From contig NZ_FOSL01000001.1 of NCBI RefSeq assembly GCF_900114255.1, positions 496,001 through 560,000 of the forward strand: DNA of 64,000 bases. Direction: 5' to 3'. This document shows, piece by piece, positions 55,564 to 63,067 of this stretch; position 1 is the first letter of the stretch; each line of letters starts with the position of its first letter. Position numbers and translations under genes: made by a program. The notes beneath the pieces were generated by a model. The model saw nothing but the letters and a program-made list of their open reading frames with translations. It did no database searches and had not been told where the DNA came from. Source of the DNA: Neomesorhizobium albiziae (GTDB lineage Bacteria; Pseudomonadota; Alphaproteobacteria; Rhizobiales; Rhizobiaceae).

Positions 55564-56671
55564 CACCGCGACGCTTTTGATCGCCGCGATTTCGGGCCGC
55601 GCGCTTGCCGCGGCGGCCAGGCGCGCCGGTTATCGGCCGCTGGTGGCGGATTTTTTCTGCGATACGGATACAGTGGCTCTGGCGTCGAAGGCGATCCCGT
55701 TGCCCGGCGACCTGAGGAATGGCATCGACAGCGCGCGCGCCATCGAAACGCTGCGAAAACTTGCCGCCGGCGAGACGCCGGTCGCCGTGGTGCTGGGCTC
55801 TGGCTTTGAGCGCAAGCCGGAGTTGGTGAACTCGATCGCGCGCAAATTTCCGCTGGCCGGGTGCAGCGGCGCGACGATCCGTCGGGTAAAGGACCCGGAA
55901 AAGCTTTCGGCCGACTGCGCAGCACTAGGCATTCCACATCCGGAATTGAGGCGGGACCGTCCGGCAGATGTGGAAAACTGGGTGGTCAAGACAGCCGGCG
56001 CCGCAGGCGGCGCGCATATCAGGCGCGCCAACGGCGAAGACGCCTCCGAGGGCCGGTATTTCCAGCGTTTCGTTTCCGGGCAGAGTGTGTCGGCCCTGTT
56101 TGCTGGCGACGGACGGAAGGCCAGTATCGTCGGGTTCAGCCGACAATGGGCGTCGCCGGCTCCTGGCCAGCCGTACCGTTACGGCGGCGCTGTGCGCCTG
56201 CGGCGCTTCGACCGGAAGGATAGCGCCACGATCGGCGGCTGGCTGTCCGCTTTCACGGCGCGAACCGGACTGAAGGGACTGTGCAGCGCCGACTTCATCA
56301 AGACCGGCGACGGGTACCGTCTGATCGAGATCAACCCGCGCCCCGGCGCGACGCTGGACATTTTCGACAGCTTCGACGCGCCGCTGATGGAAGCGCATAT
56401 CCGGGCATCGCGCAGGGAAACGTACCGCTTTCCCCATTTTGCCGACAGTATGGCGCAATTGATCGCTTATACAGCAAAACCCGTGGCGCGGTTTCCGGCG
56501 ATCACCTGGCCGGACTGGACCGCCGACCACCAATCGGCCGGCACACGATTGTCGTCTGGGGATCCTGTCTGCACCGTGTTCGCGACCGGGCCGAACGCAG
56601 CGACAACGCAGCGCGCCGTGAAGGCGCAGGCCCGAATGCTTCAGGCGGCCTGGGAAGGAGGCCGGACATGA
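55529..56671 (+). CDS. ATP-grasp protein of H4MPT/methylofuran cluster, function unproven
   Basis: A 380-residue ATP-grasp protein found next to mch in many methylotroph C1 clusters. The ATP-grasp core is visible in DVENWVVKTAGAAGGAHIRR, FQRFVSGQSVSALFAGDG and the metal-binding YRLIEINPRPGATLDIFD. Such enzymes form amide bonds via acyl phosphates, so a ligase step in cofactor synthesis (for example of the methylofuran side chain) is likely. The ATG at 55529 overlaps mtdB by 35 bases; a later start, for example TTG 55577, cannot be excluded. Stop overlaps the mch start. Confidence 0.8.
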   Translation: MRSPLHAKSPNNTATLLIAAISGRALAAAARRAGYRPLVADFFCDTDTVALASKAIPLPGDLRNGIDSARAIETLRKLAAGETPVAVVLGSGFERKPELVNSIARKFPLAGCSGATIRRVKDPEKLSADCAALGIPHPELRRDRPADVENWVVKTAGAAGGAHIRRANGEDASEGRYFQRFVSGQSVSALFAGDGRKASIVGFSRQWASPAPGQPYRYGGAVRLRRFDRKDSATIGGWLSAFTARTGLKGLCSADFIKTGDGYRLIEINPRPGATLDIFDSFDAPLMEAHIRASRRETYRFPHFADSMAQLIAYTAKPVARFPAITWPDWTADHQSAGTRLSSGDPVCTVFATGPNAATTQRAVKAQARMLQAAWEGGRT

Positions 56672-57624
56672 AGGACGGCACCGCATTCCTCAACGACAAT
56701 GCGCAGAAGATTGCCGACAGCGTGATCGGCGAGGCCGAACGTCTGCGTGTTTCCGTCACTAAGGGTTCCCTCGGCGAGACCCTCATCGACGCCGGCGCGA
56801 AGGTAACCGGTGGCATCGAAGCCGGCCTGCGTATCGCCGAAGCGGCGATGGGCGGGCTGGGCACAGTTTCGCTGAGAATGGACCGCGCTTCGGAAAAGTG
56901 GCCTTTCTGCATCGAGGTGCGTTCCTCGCAGCCGGTGCTCGCCTGCCTCGGCAGCCAGTATGCCGGCTGGAACCTTTCGAACGGCAGCTATTTCGCCATG
57001 GGTTCGGGGCCGGCGCGGGCTCTCGCGCGTGTCGAACCGCTGTTCGAGACTTTGTCCTACAAGGACCAAGCGAAGTCGGCGGTGCTGGTGCTGGAGACCG
57101 CCGATCCACCGCCGGCTGCCGTCGTCGAAAAAGTCGCCAAGGCAGTAAAGCTGCCAGCGGAAAAGCTCACTTTCCTCTATGCGCCGACGCAGAGCATCGC
57201 CGGCACCGTCCAGATCGTGGCGCGGGTTCTGGAAGTCGCCCTGCACAAGGCAAACGACCTGAAATTCCCGCTGGAAAACATTGTCGACGGCATCGCGGCC
57301 GCACCCATTCCCGCCCCTCACCCGGATTTCCTGACCGCGATGGGCCGCACCAACGACGCCATCATCTATGGCGGCGGCGCACAGCTTTTCGTCAAGGGCA
57401 GCCCGAGAGATGCTCAAGAACTGGCCGAAAGACTGCCAAGCCGCGCCTCGCGCGACTATGGGCAGCCGTTCGCGGCCATCTTCAAGAAGTTCAAGGGCGA
57501 TTTCTACGCGATCGATCCATTGCTGTTCAGCCCGGCGGAAGTGATCGTGACGGCGATCGAAAGCGGCGATACATTCCGTGCCGGCAGCCGCGACCAGAAG
57601 ATGCTCGAGGAGAGCCTGGGCTGA
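56668..57624 (+). CDS. mch: Methenyl-H4MPT cyclohydrolase
   Basis: A 318-residue Mch, which hydrolyses methenyl-H4MPT to formyl-H4MPT. The start is the ATG at 56668 in the ATGA overlap with the preceding gene (MKDGTAFLNDNAQKIAD); the longer frame is a shadow. Family stretches are TLIDAGAKVTGGIEAGLRIAE, YAGWNLSNGSYFAMGSGPARA and GRTNDAIIYGGGAQLFV. It feeds the Fhc complex. Confidence 0.94.
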   Translation: MKDGTAFLNDNAQKIADSVIGEAERLRVSVTKGSLGETLIDAGAKVTGGIEAGLRIAEAAMGGLGTVSLRMDRASEKWPFCIEVRSSQPVLACLGSQYAGWNLSNGSYFAMGSGPARALARVEPLFETLSYKDQAKSAVLVLETADPPPAAVVEKVAKAVKLPAEKLTFLYAPTQSIAGTVQIVARVLEVALHKANDLKFPLENIVDGIAAAPIPAPHPDFLTAMGRTNDAIIYGGGAQLFVKGSPRDAQELAERLPSRASRDYGQPFAAIFKKFKGDFYAIDPLLFSPAEVIVTAIESGDTFRAGSRDQKMLEESLG

Positions 57625-57654
57625 AGCGGCTATGACAGCAGGAAAAATTATCGC

Positions 57655-58602
57655 GTGATCCCCCGCATCCTGGTCCTCAACGACAATTCCGAGAAGCGCA
57701 CGCGTGGTCTGGCCGCGGGTTTCCGGCGGCGCGGCGCGGTGGCGATCAACGCCTCGCTGGCCACGCTCGCCTTCGACACCGGCAGCCCGTCGGGAATTTC
57801 GATCCCCGGTTTCGACGGCGCGCTGCCCGATGCGGTGCTGGTGCGCTCCATCGCCGCCGGCTCGTTCGAGGCGATCACCCGTCGCCTCGGCGTCCTGCAT
57901 GCGCTGGGCAGGCTCGGCGTGCCGGTATGGAATTCGGCGCAGGCGATCGAGCGTTGCGTTGACAAGTCGATGACGACGTTCCTGCTTGCCAATGCCGGAC
58001 TGCCGACGCCGCCGACCTTCGCCGTCGAGGGTATGGAGGCTGCACGACAAATCGCCGCGCGGGAACTTCCGGCCGCACCCCTGGTGCTGAAGCCGCTGTT
58101 CGGCGCGCAGGGTCGCGGAATTCGCCTGATCCAAAGCCTCGACGACCTGCCGGCGGAGGACGACGTGAGCGGCGTGTTTTATCTCCAGCATTATGTGCGG
58201 AGGCCTGGCCCACCATTCCGCGACTGCCGGGTCTTCGTCTGCGCGGGACGCCCGATCGCGATGATGAGCCGCCGCGGCGATGACTGGATCACCAATGTCA
58301 ATCGTGGCGCCGTGCCGGAGCCGGTTTCGGGCCATGACGAGGACGAACTCTCAGAACTTGCCGTCGCCGCGGCGGCCGCGGTGGGCGCAGATTTCGCCGG
58401 CGTCGACATCGTGGCGGCGGAGGGCGGAGGCCTTATGGTGCTCGAGGTCAACAGCATGCCTGCCTGGTCAGGCCTGCAATCGGTGGCCGCGGTAAACATC
58501 GCCGACGCCATCGCGGAAGCTTTGCTGGCCTGTCTTGCGGAGCGCCGGGCGACGGTTTCCTTGGGCAAACCCTATCGCTTCGCCGCGCCGGCCAATCGCT
58601 GA
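57655..58602 (+). CDS. RimK-like ATP-grasp (glutamate ligase type) protein
   Basis: A 315-residue RimK-family ATP-grasp protein with a GTG start (MIPRILVLNDNSEKRTRGLA) 30 bases after mch. Core motifs are TFLLANAGLPTPPTFAVEG, PLVLKPLFGAQGRGIRLIQS, FYLQHYVRRPGPPFRDCRVF and the metal site LMVLEVNSMPAWSGLQSV. RimK relatives add glutamate to a carboxyl end, so addition of glutamyl residues to methylofuran or to an H4MPT precursor is the natural guess, not demonstrated here. It runs directly into the CitG-like gene. Confidence 0.82.
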   Translation: MIPRILVLNDNSEKRTRGLAAGFRRRGAVAINASLATLAFDTGSPSGISIPGFDGALPDAVLVRSIAAGSFEAITRRLGVLHALGRLGVPVWNSAQAIERCVDKSMTTFLLANAGLPTPPTFAVEGMEAARQIAARELPAAPLVLKPLFGAQGRGIRLIQSLDDLPAEDDVSGVFYLQHYVRRPGPPFRDCRVFVCAGRPIAMMSRRGDDWITNVNRGAVPEPVSGHDEDELSELAVAAAAAVGADFAGVDIVAAEGGGLMVLEVNSMPAWSGLQSVAAVNIADAIAEALLACLAERRATVSLGKPYRFAAPANR

Positions 58603-59451
58603 ATGGGACTTCCACGCCAGAAATTGGCCGCAGCCTACCAATCGGCCTGCCGGGCGGAGATCGAGGCTCTCAAACCCGGCAATGTACATGTCTTCGCCGA
58701 CGGCCACCGCATGTCTGCGCAACAATTCCTCGACAGCGCCCAGGCTTCCTCCAGGCCTCTGACCGATACGGCATTGCCGGTTGGGCGGCGCATACTGGAG
58801 GCGGTGCAGGCAACCCGCGAAACCGTGGGCGTCAACACCAATCTCGGTATTCTCCTTTTGTCGGCTCCGCTGGTCGCGGCCGCGGAGGCGGATGGTGACC
58901 TTCGCGAAAACCTGGGCAAGGTGCTGCGCGCGATGACCATGGACGACGCCGGGGCGGTGTTCGCGGCGATCGTGCTCGCATCGCCGGGAGGACTTGGGTC
59001 GGCCGAGACCCATGACGTTCGAGAGGCTCCTGCCGTACCGCTGCTGGAGGCAATGCGGGAAGCCTCGCAACGCGACATGATTGCCCGCCAATATGTCACT
59101 GATTTCGCCGATGTTTTCGGTACCGGTCTGGATGCGTACGAGGCCGCCGTTGCGCGCGGCGAAACCGACATGTGGCCGGTGGTGGCAGCCTATATGGCCT
59201 TCCTCACCGCCTTTCCCGACAGCCATGTGGCGCGCAAGCACGGCATCGCAATAGCCGACGCGGTGCGGCAGCAGGCCAGCGCCGTCAAAACCAGGCTCGA
59301 CCAGACCGCAGGCGAGGAGGCACGCATCAGCCAACTGCTGGCGTTCGATGCCGAACTTAAGGCGCGTCACATCAACCCCGGCACCTCGGCCGATCTCACC
59401 GTGGCTTGTCTTTTAGTCCATAGTCTCCGCAGCGAACTTGCATGCGGATAA
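58603..59451 (+). CDS. Triphosphoribosyl-dephospho-CoA synthase (CitG/MdcB)-like protein
   Basis: A 282-residue CitG-family protein. The N-terminal helix with ACRAEIEALKPGNVHVFADG matches the CitG pattern KPG-x-V, and the Gly-rich VNTNLGILLLSAPL matches its TN-x-G motif. CitG transfers a triphosphoribosyl group from ATP to dephospho-CoA to build the citrate lyase prosthetic group. No citrate lyase subunits are in the window, and the gene starts at the stop codon of the RimK-like gene, so it probably acts on a C1-cofactor intermediate. Reaction here unknown. Confidence 0.78.
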   Translation: MGLPRQKLAAAYQSACRAEIEALKPGNVHVFADGHRMSAQQFLDSAQASSRPLTDTALPVGRRILEAVQATRETVGVNTNLGILLLSAPLVAAAEADGDLRENLGKVLRAMTMDDAGAVFAAIVLASPGGLGSAETHDVREAPAVPLLEAMREASQRDMIARQYVTDFADVFGTGLDAYEAAVARGETDMWPVVAAYMAFLTAFPDSHVARKHGIAIADAVRQQASAVKTRLDQTAGEEARISQLLAFDAELKARHINPGTSADLTVACLLVHSLRSELACG

Positions 59452-59473
59452 GCATGGTGCTTGAATTTCCGCA

Positions 59474-59492
59474 GCGGAAGAAATCCTTCCGC
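59474..59492. terminator. Hairpin after the CitG-like gene
   Basis: GCGGAAG / CTTCCGC, a perfect 7-bp stem with a 5-base loop, 22 bases after the CitG-like stop. No T run. It probably separates the cofactor-gene transcript from fae. Confidence 0.45.
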
Positions 59493-59587
59493 GGCTATCT
59501 AGCCAACCGGCCCGGGCAAACCGGGCGCTGCCAACAAGGATAGTCGTCCATCGAGCGTCCGCTCGGTTGCGGCGTCTTTGGACACGC

Positions 59588-59593
59588 TATAAT
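59588..59593 (+). promoter_or_regulatory. Possible -10 element of fae
   Basis: A perfect TATAAT 22 bases before the fae start codon, unusual in this GC-rich DNA. The nearest -35-like hexamer is TTGCGG at 59567-59572, with a short 15-base spacer. A separate strong promoter for fae would fit the high level of this enzyme in methylotrophs. Confidence 0.45.
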
Positions 59594-59615
59594 TCGTGTC
59601 TTGGAGGAAATTGGC

Positions 59616-60131
59616 ATGGCAAAGATCTCGAAAGTTATGGTCGGTGAATCGCTCGTCGGGGATGGCAACGAAGTCGCCCACATCGACCTTCTGATTGGAC
59701 CGCGGGGGAGCCCGGTCGAAACAGCATTCTGCAATGCGCTCACCAACAACAAGGACGGTTTCACCAGCCTTCTGGCCGTGATCGCGCCCAATCTGCCCTG
59801 CAAGCCCAACACTGTGATGTTCAACAAGGTCACCATCAAGGGCGCTAAGCAGGCCGTGCAGATGTTTGGACCGGCGCAGTTCGCCGTGGCGAAGGCGGTA
59901 CAGGACAGCGTCGCCGACGGGATCATTCCGGCCAATGAGGCCGACGACCTGTTCATCTGCGTCGGTGTCTTCATCCACTGGGAAGCGGAGGACGACGCCA
60001 AGATCCAGCAATACAACTACCAGGCGACCAAGGAAGCCATTCAGCGCGCCGTCGAGGGCAAACCGAGTGCCGCCGAGGCGACCGCGCAGCGGGATTCGGT
60101 GAAGCATCCGTTCAGCGCCGCCGCTTCCTAG
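59616..60131 (+). CDS. fae: Formaldehyde-activating enzyme
   Basis: A 171-residue Fae, which condenses formaldehyde with H4MPT to methylene-H4MPT and is the entry of the pathway. The start ATG 59616 has GGAGGAA six to seven bases upstream. The highly conserved N-terminus [19 protein letters not shown] contains His22, the likely catalytic base, followed by [20 protein letters not shown] and [14 protein letters not shown]. Full length and very close to methylotroph Fae. Confidence 0.97.
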   Translation: MAKISKVMVGESLVGDGNEVAHIDLLIGPRGSPVETAFCNALTNNKDGFTSLLAVIAPNLPCKPNTVMFNKVTIKGAKQAVQMFGPAQFAVAKAVQDSVADGIIPANEADDLFICVGVFIHWEAEDDAKIQQYNYQATKEAIQRAVEGKPSAAEATAQRDSVKHPFSAAAS

Positions 60132-60216
60132 ACAAGGAACAGCCCCGCACAGGCAAAACCCTCTGCCGAGCCGGATGGTCTGTTGCGCCGGTTGCAAAAG
60201 CTCCTGGGCTTCTGAG

Positions 60217-60246
60217 AATTCCCGAAGGGTTTTCCCTTCGGGAATT
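60217..60246. terminator. Terminator between convergent fae and HisA-like genes
   Basis: AATTCCCGAAGGG / CCCTTCGGGAATT, a perfect 13-bp stem with a TTTT loop, midway between the two convergent genes. Its symmetry allows it to act on both strands; there is no long T run. Confidence 0.75.
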
Positions 60247-60276
60247 GCCGCGATGCACGGCCTTAGCACGCAGCCA

Positions 60277-60984
60277 TTATAGCGCCGCCAGATGCGCCGC
60301 GGTGAGGGTTCCATTGTGCAATGACGTCGCCACCAGCGCCGCGGAAACGCCCAGCGCAGTCAAAGCGCGGATATCGTCCTCATCGCGCACGCCGCCGGCG
60401 GCAACGATATCGCGATCGCCGGCTTTCGCCTTGATCTCGGCCAGCCGGTCAAAATCCGGGCCTGAACCCGAGCCGACCTTGGCCAGAGTCATCACGATGA
60501 CCCGCCGCGGCCAGAGATCCGTTTGATCGAGCACCGATTTCGGGCCCCGGTACAAACCATCGCCAAAAAAATCGAGTGACAGGATGAGACGGGGATGGGC
60601 GCCAAAACGCCGGAGCAAACGATCATCGTCCTGCGATTCCGAGCCAAGAACAGGCGAAACACCCGGCACATCCAGCGTGGTTTCGAGAGCTTTCGCCTCG
60701 GCAAATCCTGCATCCACCCAAAGCTCCGGCGAGCTCTCCATGCCGCGCAGGCGGGAGAACGCTTCATGGTTGGGTACACCGCCGGCGATGGCATCGAGAT
60801 CGGCGATATAGAATTCCGGGAATGGGTAGAGTGTGCGCAGTCCGCGGGCAACATCCACCGGGTCGGAGCTTTCCGCGAGCGGCGTCACGATCGGCCTATA
60901 GCTGGCGCGATCACCGCTTTGGGCACGCACCACCTGGCCGCCTTTCAAGTCGAGAACGGGGATGATACGCACCGTCTTTCCCAT
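60277..60984 (-). CDS. HisA/HisF-related TIM-barrel protein of C1 cluster
   Basis: A 235-residue (beta/alpha)8 protein related to HisA (phosphoribosyl-formimino isomerase) but found in archaea and H4MPT-containing bacteria instead of in his operons. Marks: RIIPVLDLKGGQVVRAQSG at the N-terminus, EFYIADLDAIAGG in the second strand, LILSLDFFGDGL in the middle and IVAAGGVRDEDDIRALTALG, the phosphate-binding loop. A step with a phosphorylated sugar-like intermediate of H4MPT or methylofuran is plausible. Function unknown. Divergent from the MfnF-like gene with only 32 bases between. Confidence 0.8.
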   Translation of the reverse strand: MGKTVRIIPVLDLKGGQVVRAQSGDRASYRPIVTPLAESSDPVDVARGLRTLYPFPEFYIADLDAIAGGVPNHEAFSRLRGMESSPELWVDAGFAEAKALETTLDVPGVSPVLGSESQDDDRLLRRFGAHPRLILSLDFFGDGLYRGPKSVLDQTDLWPRRVIVMTLAKVGSGSGPDFDRLAEIKAKAGDRDIVAAGGVRDEDDIRALTALGVSAALVATSLHNGTLTAAHLAAL

Positions 60985-61016
60985 ACTTATCCGTCACCGT
61001 CATGAGAGCTTGAAGC

Positions 61017-62054
61017 GTGGAAAAAAGAAAGACTATCGTCGCCGGCTTCGACATCGGGGGCGCGCATCTGAAGGTGACACGGGCCGAAAGCGGCCGCATC
61101 GTTGATGCGGTCACCATCGCCACGCCGCTCTGGCAAGGTCTCGACACGCTGACCGCAGGGCTGCGCGAAGCAGAACCCGTTTATTCCGGCGCCGACGTCC
61201 GCGCCTTCACCATGACTGGCGAGCTCGCCGACGTTTTTCCCTCGCGCGAAGCGGGCGTCGCAGGGCTTCTGGAGCGCATTTCCGCACAATTCCCAGGCGG
61301 CGAAAAGCTGATCTATGCCGGCCGCTCCGGCTTCGTCGGGATGAATGAGGCGGCAGGCCTCGCCAACGACATCGCGTCCGCCAACTGGCATGCGACCGCG
61401 GCACTGGTGGCCAGACTGGTGGGCGAAGCGCTGTTCGTCGACATGGGCTCGACGACCACCGACCTGATCCCGGTGCGTGGAGGCGCCGTCGCCAATCGCG
61501 GCTACAGCGACGCCGAGCGGCTGCTTTCCGGCGAACTGGTCTATACCGGCTTCACCCGCACCTTCCTGTTCGGCGTGGCGTCGTCAGCGCCGGTGCGGGG
61601 CCAGATCACGCCGCTGATGAACGAGTATTTCGCCTCGATGGCCGATGCCCACCGCATGCTCGGCGTGCTCGACGAAAGCGACGACAAGCATGCCTCCGCC
61701 GATGGCCAGGCGAAGACGGTTACCGGCTCGATGGCGCGGCTCGCCCGCATGGTCGGCCGCGATGCGGCTGACCTGGAACCGGCGGAGTGGCAAACGATAG
61801 CGCGCTGGTTCAGCGAAAAGCAGTTGCGGCTGGTGCACGACGCAGCGTTCCGCGCCGCCGGCGGCCTCGCGGACGACGCCCCGATCGTCGGCGCCGGCAC
61901 CGGCCGCTGGCAGCTTCGGCGGCTGGCCGAGCGCATGGAGCGGCGTTTCGTCGACTTCGCCGATCTCATCCCCGCAGACGATGCCGCGCGCGGCGAAGCG
62001 AGCAGTGCCGCGCCGGCGACCGCCGTAGCGCTGCTGGCGGGAAATGCACGGTAA
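61017..62054 (+). CDS. H4MPT-linked C1 pathway protein, MfnF/COG1548-like (hydantoinase A/ASKHA fold)
   Basis: A 345-residue protein of the ASKHA (sugar kinase/hydantoinase A) fold. The GTG start gives MEKRKTIVAGFDIGGAHLKV, with the phosphate-1-type DIGGAHLK, followed by FVDMGSTTTDLIPVRGG (phosphate-2 type) and APIVGAGTGRWQLRRLAER. I recall the archaeal homologue as the methanofuran synthesis enzyme MfnF, which couples an aminomethylfuran diphosphate to a (glutamyl)tyramine; that link was not checked here. It probably makes the methylofuran used by Fhc. Confidence 0.75.
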   Translation: MEKRKTIVAGFDIGGAHLKVTRAESGRIVDAVTIATPLWQGLDTLTAGLREAEPVYSGADVRAFTMTGELADVFPSREAGVAGLLERISAQFPGGEKLIYAGRSGFVGMNEAAGLANDIASANWHATAALVARLVGEALFVDMGSTTTDLIPVRGGAVANRGYSDAERLLSGELVYTGFTRTFLFGVASSAPVRGQITPLMNEYFASMADAHRMLGVLDESDDKHASADGQAKTVTGSMARLARMVGRDAADLEPAEWQTIARWFSEKQLRLVHDAAFRAAGGLADDAPIVGAGTGRWQLRRLAERMERRFVDFADLIPADDAARGEASSAAPATAVALLAGNAR

Positions 62055-62115
62055 CGATGGGGGAACAGCTTTAAGCGACGGACGTTCCTCCTTCGACACC
62101 CAAAAGGAGGACGGC

Positions 62116-62478
62116 ATGAACAGGCGCGTTTTCGCATTGCTTCTCGCCGGCGGGCTTACTTCCGCTCCCGTGTTTGCCCAGGATGACGGTCAAACTGCAT
62201 TCAACAACAGTTGTCGCACCTGCCATACGCTGAAGGAAGGCGATAACCGGCAAGGCCCGAGCCTGGCCGGCATCATCGGCCGCAAGGCGGGGACGCTGCC
62301 GGGCTATAATTTTTCGGATTCGATGAAGCAGTCGGGCATTACCTGGGACGAATCCAACCTCGACCAATTCATCGCCAATCCAGACCAGGTGGTAAGCGGC
62401 AACACCATGAAGCCCTATGGCGGTATCACAGACGCCGCACAGCGAAAGACAATCGTTGAGTTCCTCAAAGGCGGCTAG
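62116..62478 (+). CDS. Small class I cytochrome c
   Basis: A 120-residue monoheme c-type cytochrome. The start at 62116 has AAAGGAGG about 6 bases upstream. A signal peptide (NRRVFALLLAGGLTSAPVFAQ) is followed by the heme site CRTCH and the axial Met in NTMKPYGG; the PGYNFSDSMKQSGITWDE stretch is like cytochrome c2. It could donate electrons to the aa3-type oxidase, whose subunit II lacks its own heme domain, or serve a periplasmic C1 dehydrogenase not in this window. The stop overlaps the convergent DUF447 gene by four bases. Confidence 0.88.
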   Translation: MNRRVFALLLAGGLTSAPVFAQDDGQTAFNNSCRTCHTLKEGDNRQGPSLAGIIGRKAGTLPGYNFSDSMKQSGITWDESNLDQFIANPDQVVSGNTMKPYGGITDAAQRKTIVEFLKGG

Positions 62479-63065
62479 GCTCTCACCTCTTCGCCACTGG
62501 CGTCCTTGCCGGCGAAATGCTCTGTGACACGCTCCATCAGCCAGCCCCAGGCCTCCTTCTCGTCCGGGCCTGCGGTTTTTTCGATGGAGATAGTGAGGTA
62601 TTCGATCTCCATCTCGATCTTCTCACGCGGCAGCATGCCGAGCCGGCTGACCAGGATCGCGAGTTCCAGCACCGCCGCCTTTGCACGGTTGAGACCGGTG
62701 AAAGGCGCGTGGGTAGCCTCGGCAGCGACACGGCAGAAATGTCGCGGCCGGACGCCATCGTCGTCGAGGCTCACCACCTCCAGTACCGAATGCGCGAGCG
62801 CAGCTTTCAGGCGCGGCACCTGGCAGCCGGCAACCGGGACCAGCGGCCATTCCTTGCGGCCGGTCAGGCAACCGGCGAAGATGCGGACATCGTCAACATA
62901 ATTGGCGACCGCTACCGGCGTCTGCGCCAGATTGTCGAGCGTTGCCGACGGGCGGAACGGCGCGATGATCCAGCCATCGTTTTCGGCGATGATGCCGAGC
63001 GGCGCGATATGCACCTTGCCTGTCTTGTCGGCGGTGGTGACGATGCATTCGCGGATGTAAGGCAT
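62475..63065 (-). CDS. DUF447-family protein of C1 cluster
   Basis: A 196-residue protein of the DUF447 family (flavin-reductase-like split barrel plus a helical tail). Marks: RECIVTTADKTGKVHIAPLG at the N-terminus, WIIAPFRPSATLDNL, VANYVDDVRIFAGCLTGR and FTGLNRAKAAVLELAILVSR. It occurs in methanogens and in H4MPT-containing bacteria. Flavin binding and a redox role in cofactor synthesis are possible; no function is proven. It follows the dihydropteroate-synthase-like gene by two bases. Confidence 0.8.
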   Translation of the reverse strand: MPYIRECIVTTADKTGKVHIAPLGIIAENDGWIIAPFRPSATLDNLAQTPVAVANYVDDVRIFAGCLTGRKEWPLVPVAGCQVPRLKAALAHSVLEVVSLDDDGVRPRHFCRVAAEATHAPFTGLNRAKAAVLELAILVSRLGMLPREKIEMEIEYLTISIEKTAGPDEKEAWGWLMERVTEHFAGKDASGEEVRA

Positions 63066-63067
63066 TG

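Noticed and set aside
58603-59451. CitG-like gene as part of a citrate lyase system with the citryl-CoA-lyase-like gene
   Set aside because: The two are 16 kb apart, no citDEF or citC/X genes occur, and the CitG-like gene is coupled to C1 genes.
60277-60984. HisA-like gene as histidine biosynthesis hisA
   Set aside because: No other his gene is nearby, and the sequence matches the HisA-related family of H4MPT clusters rather than true HisA.
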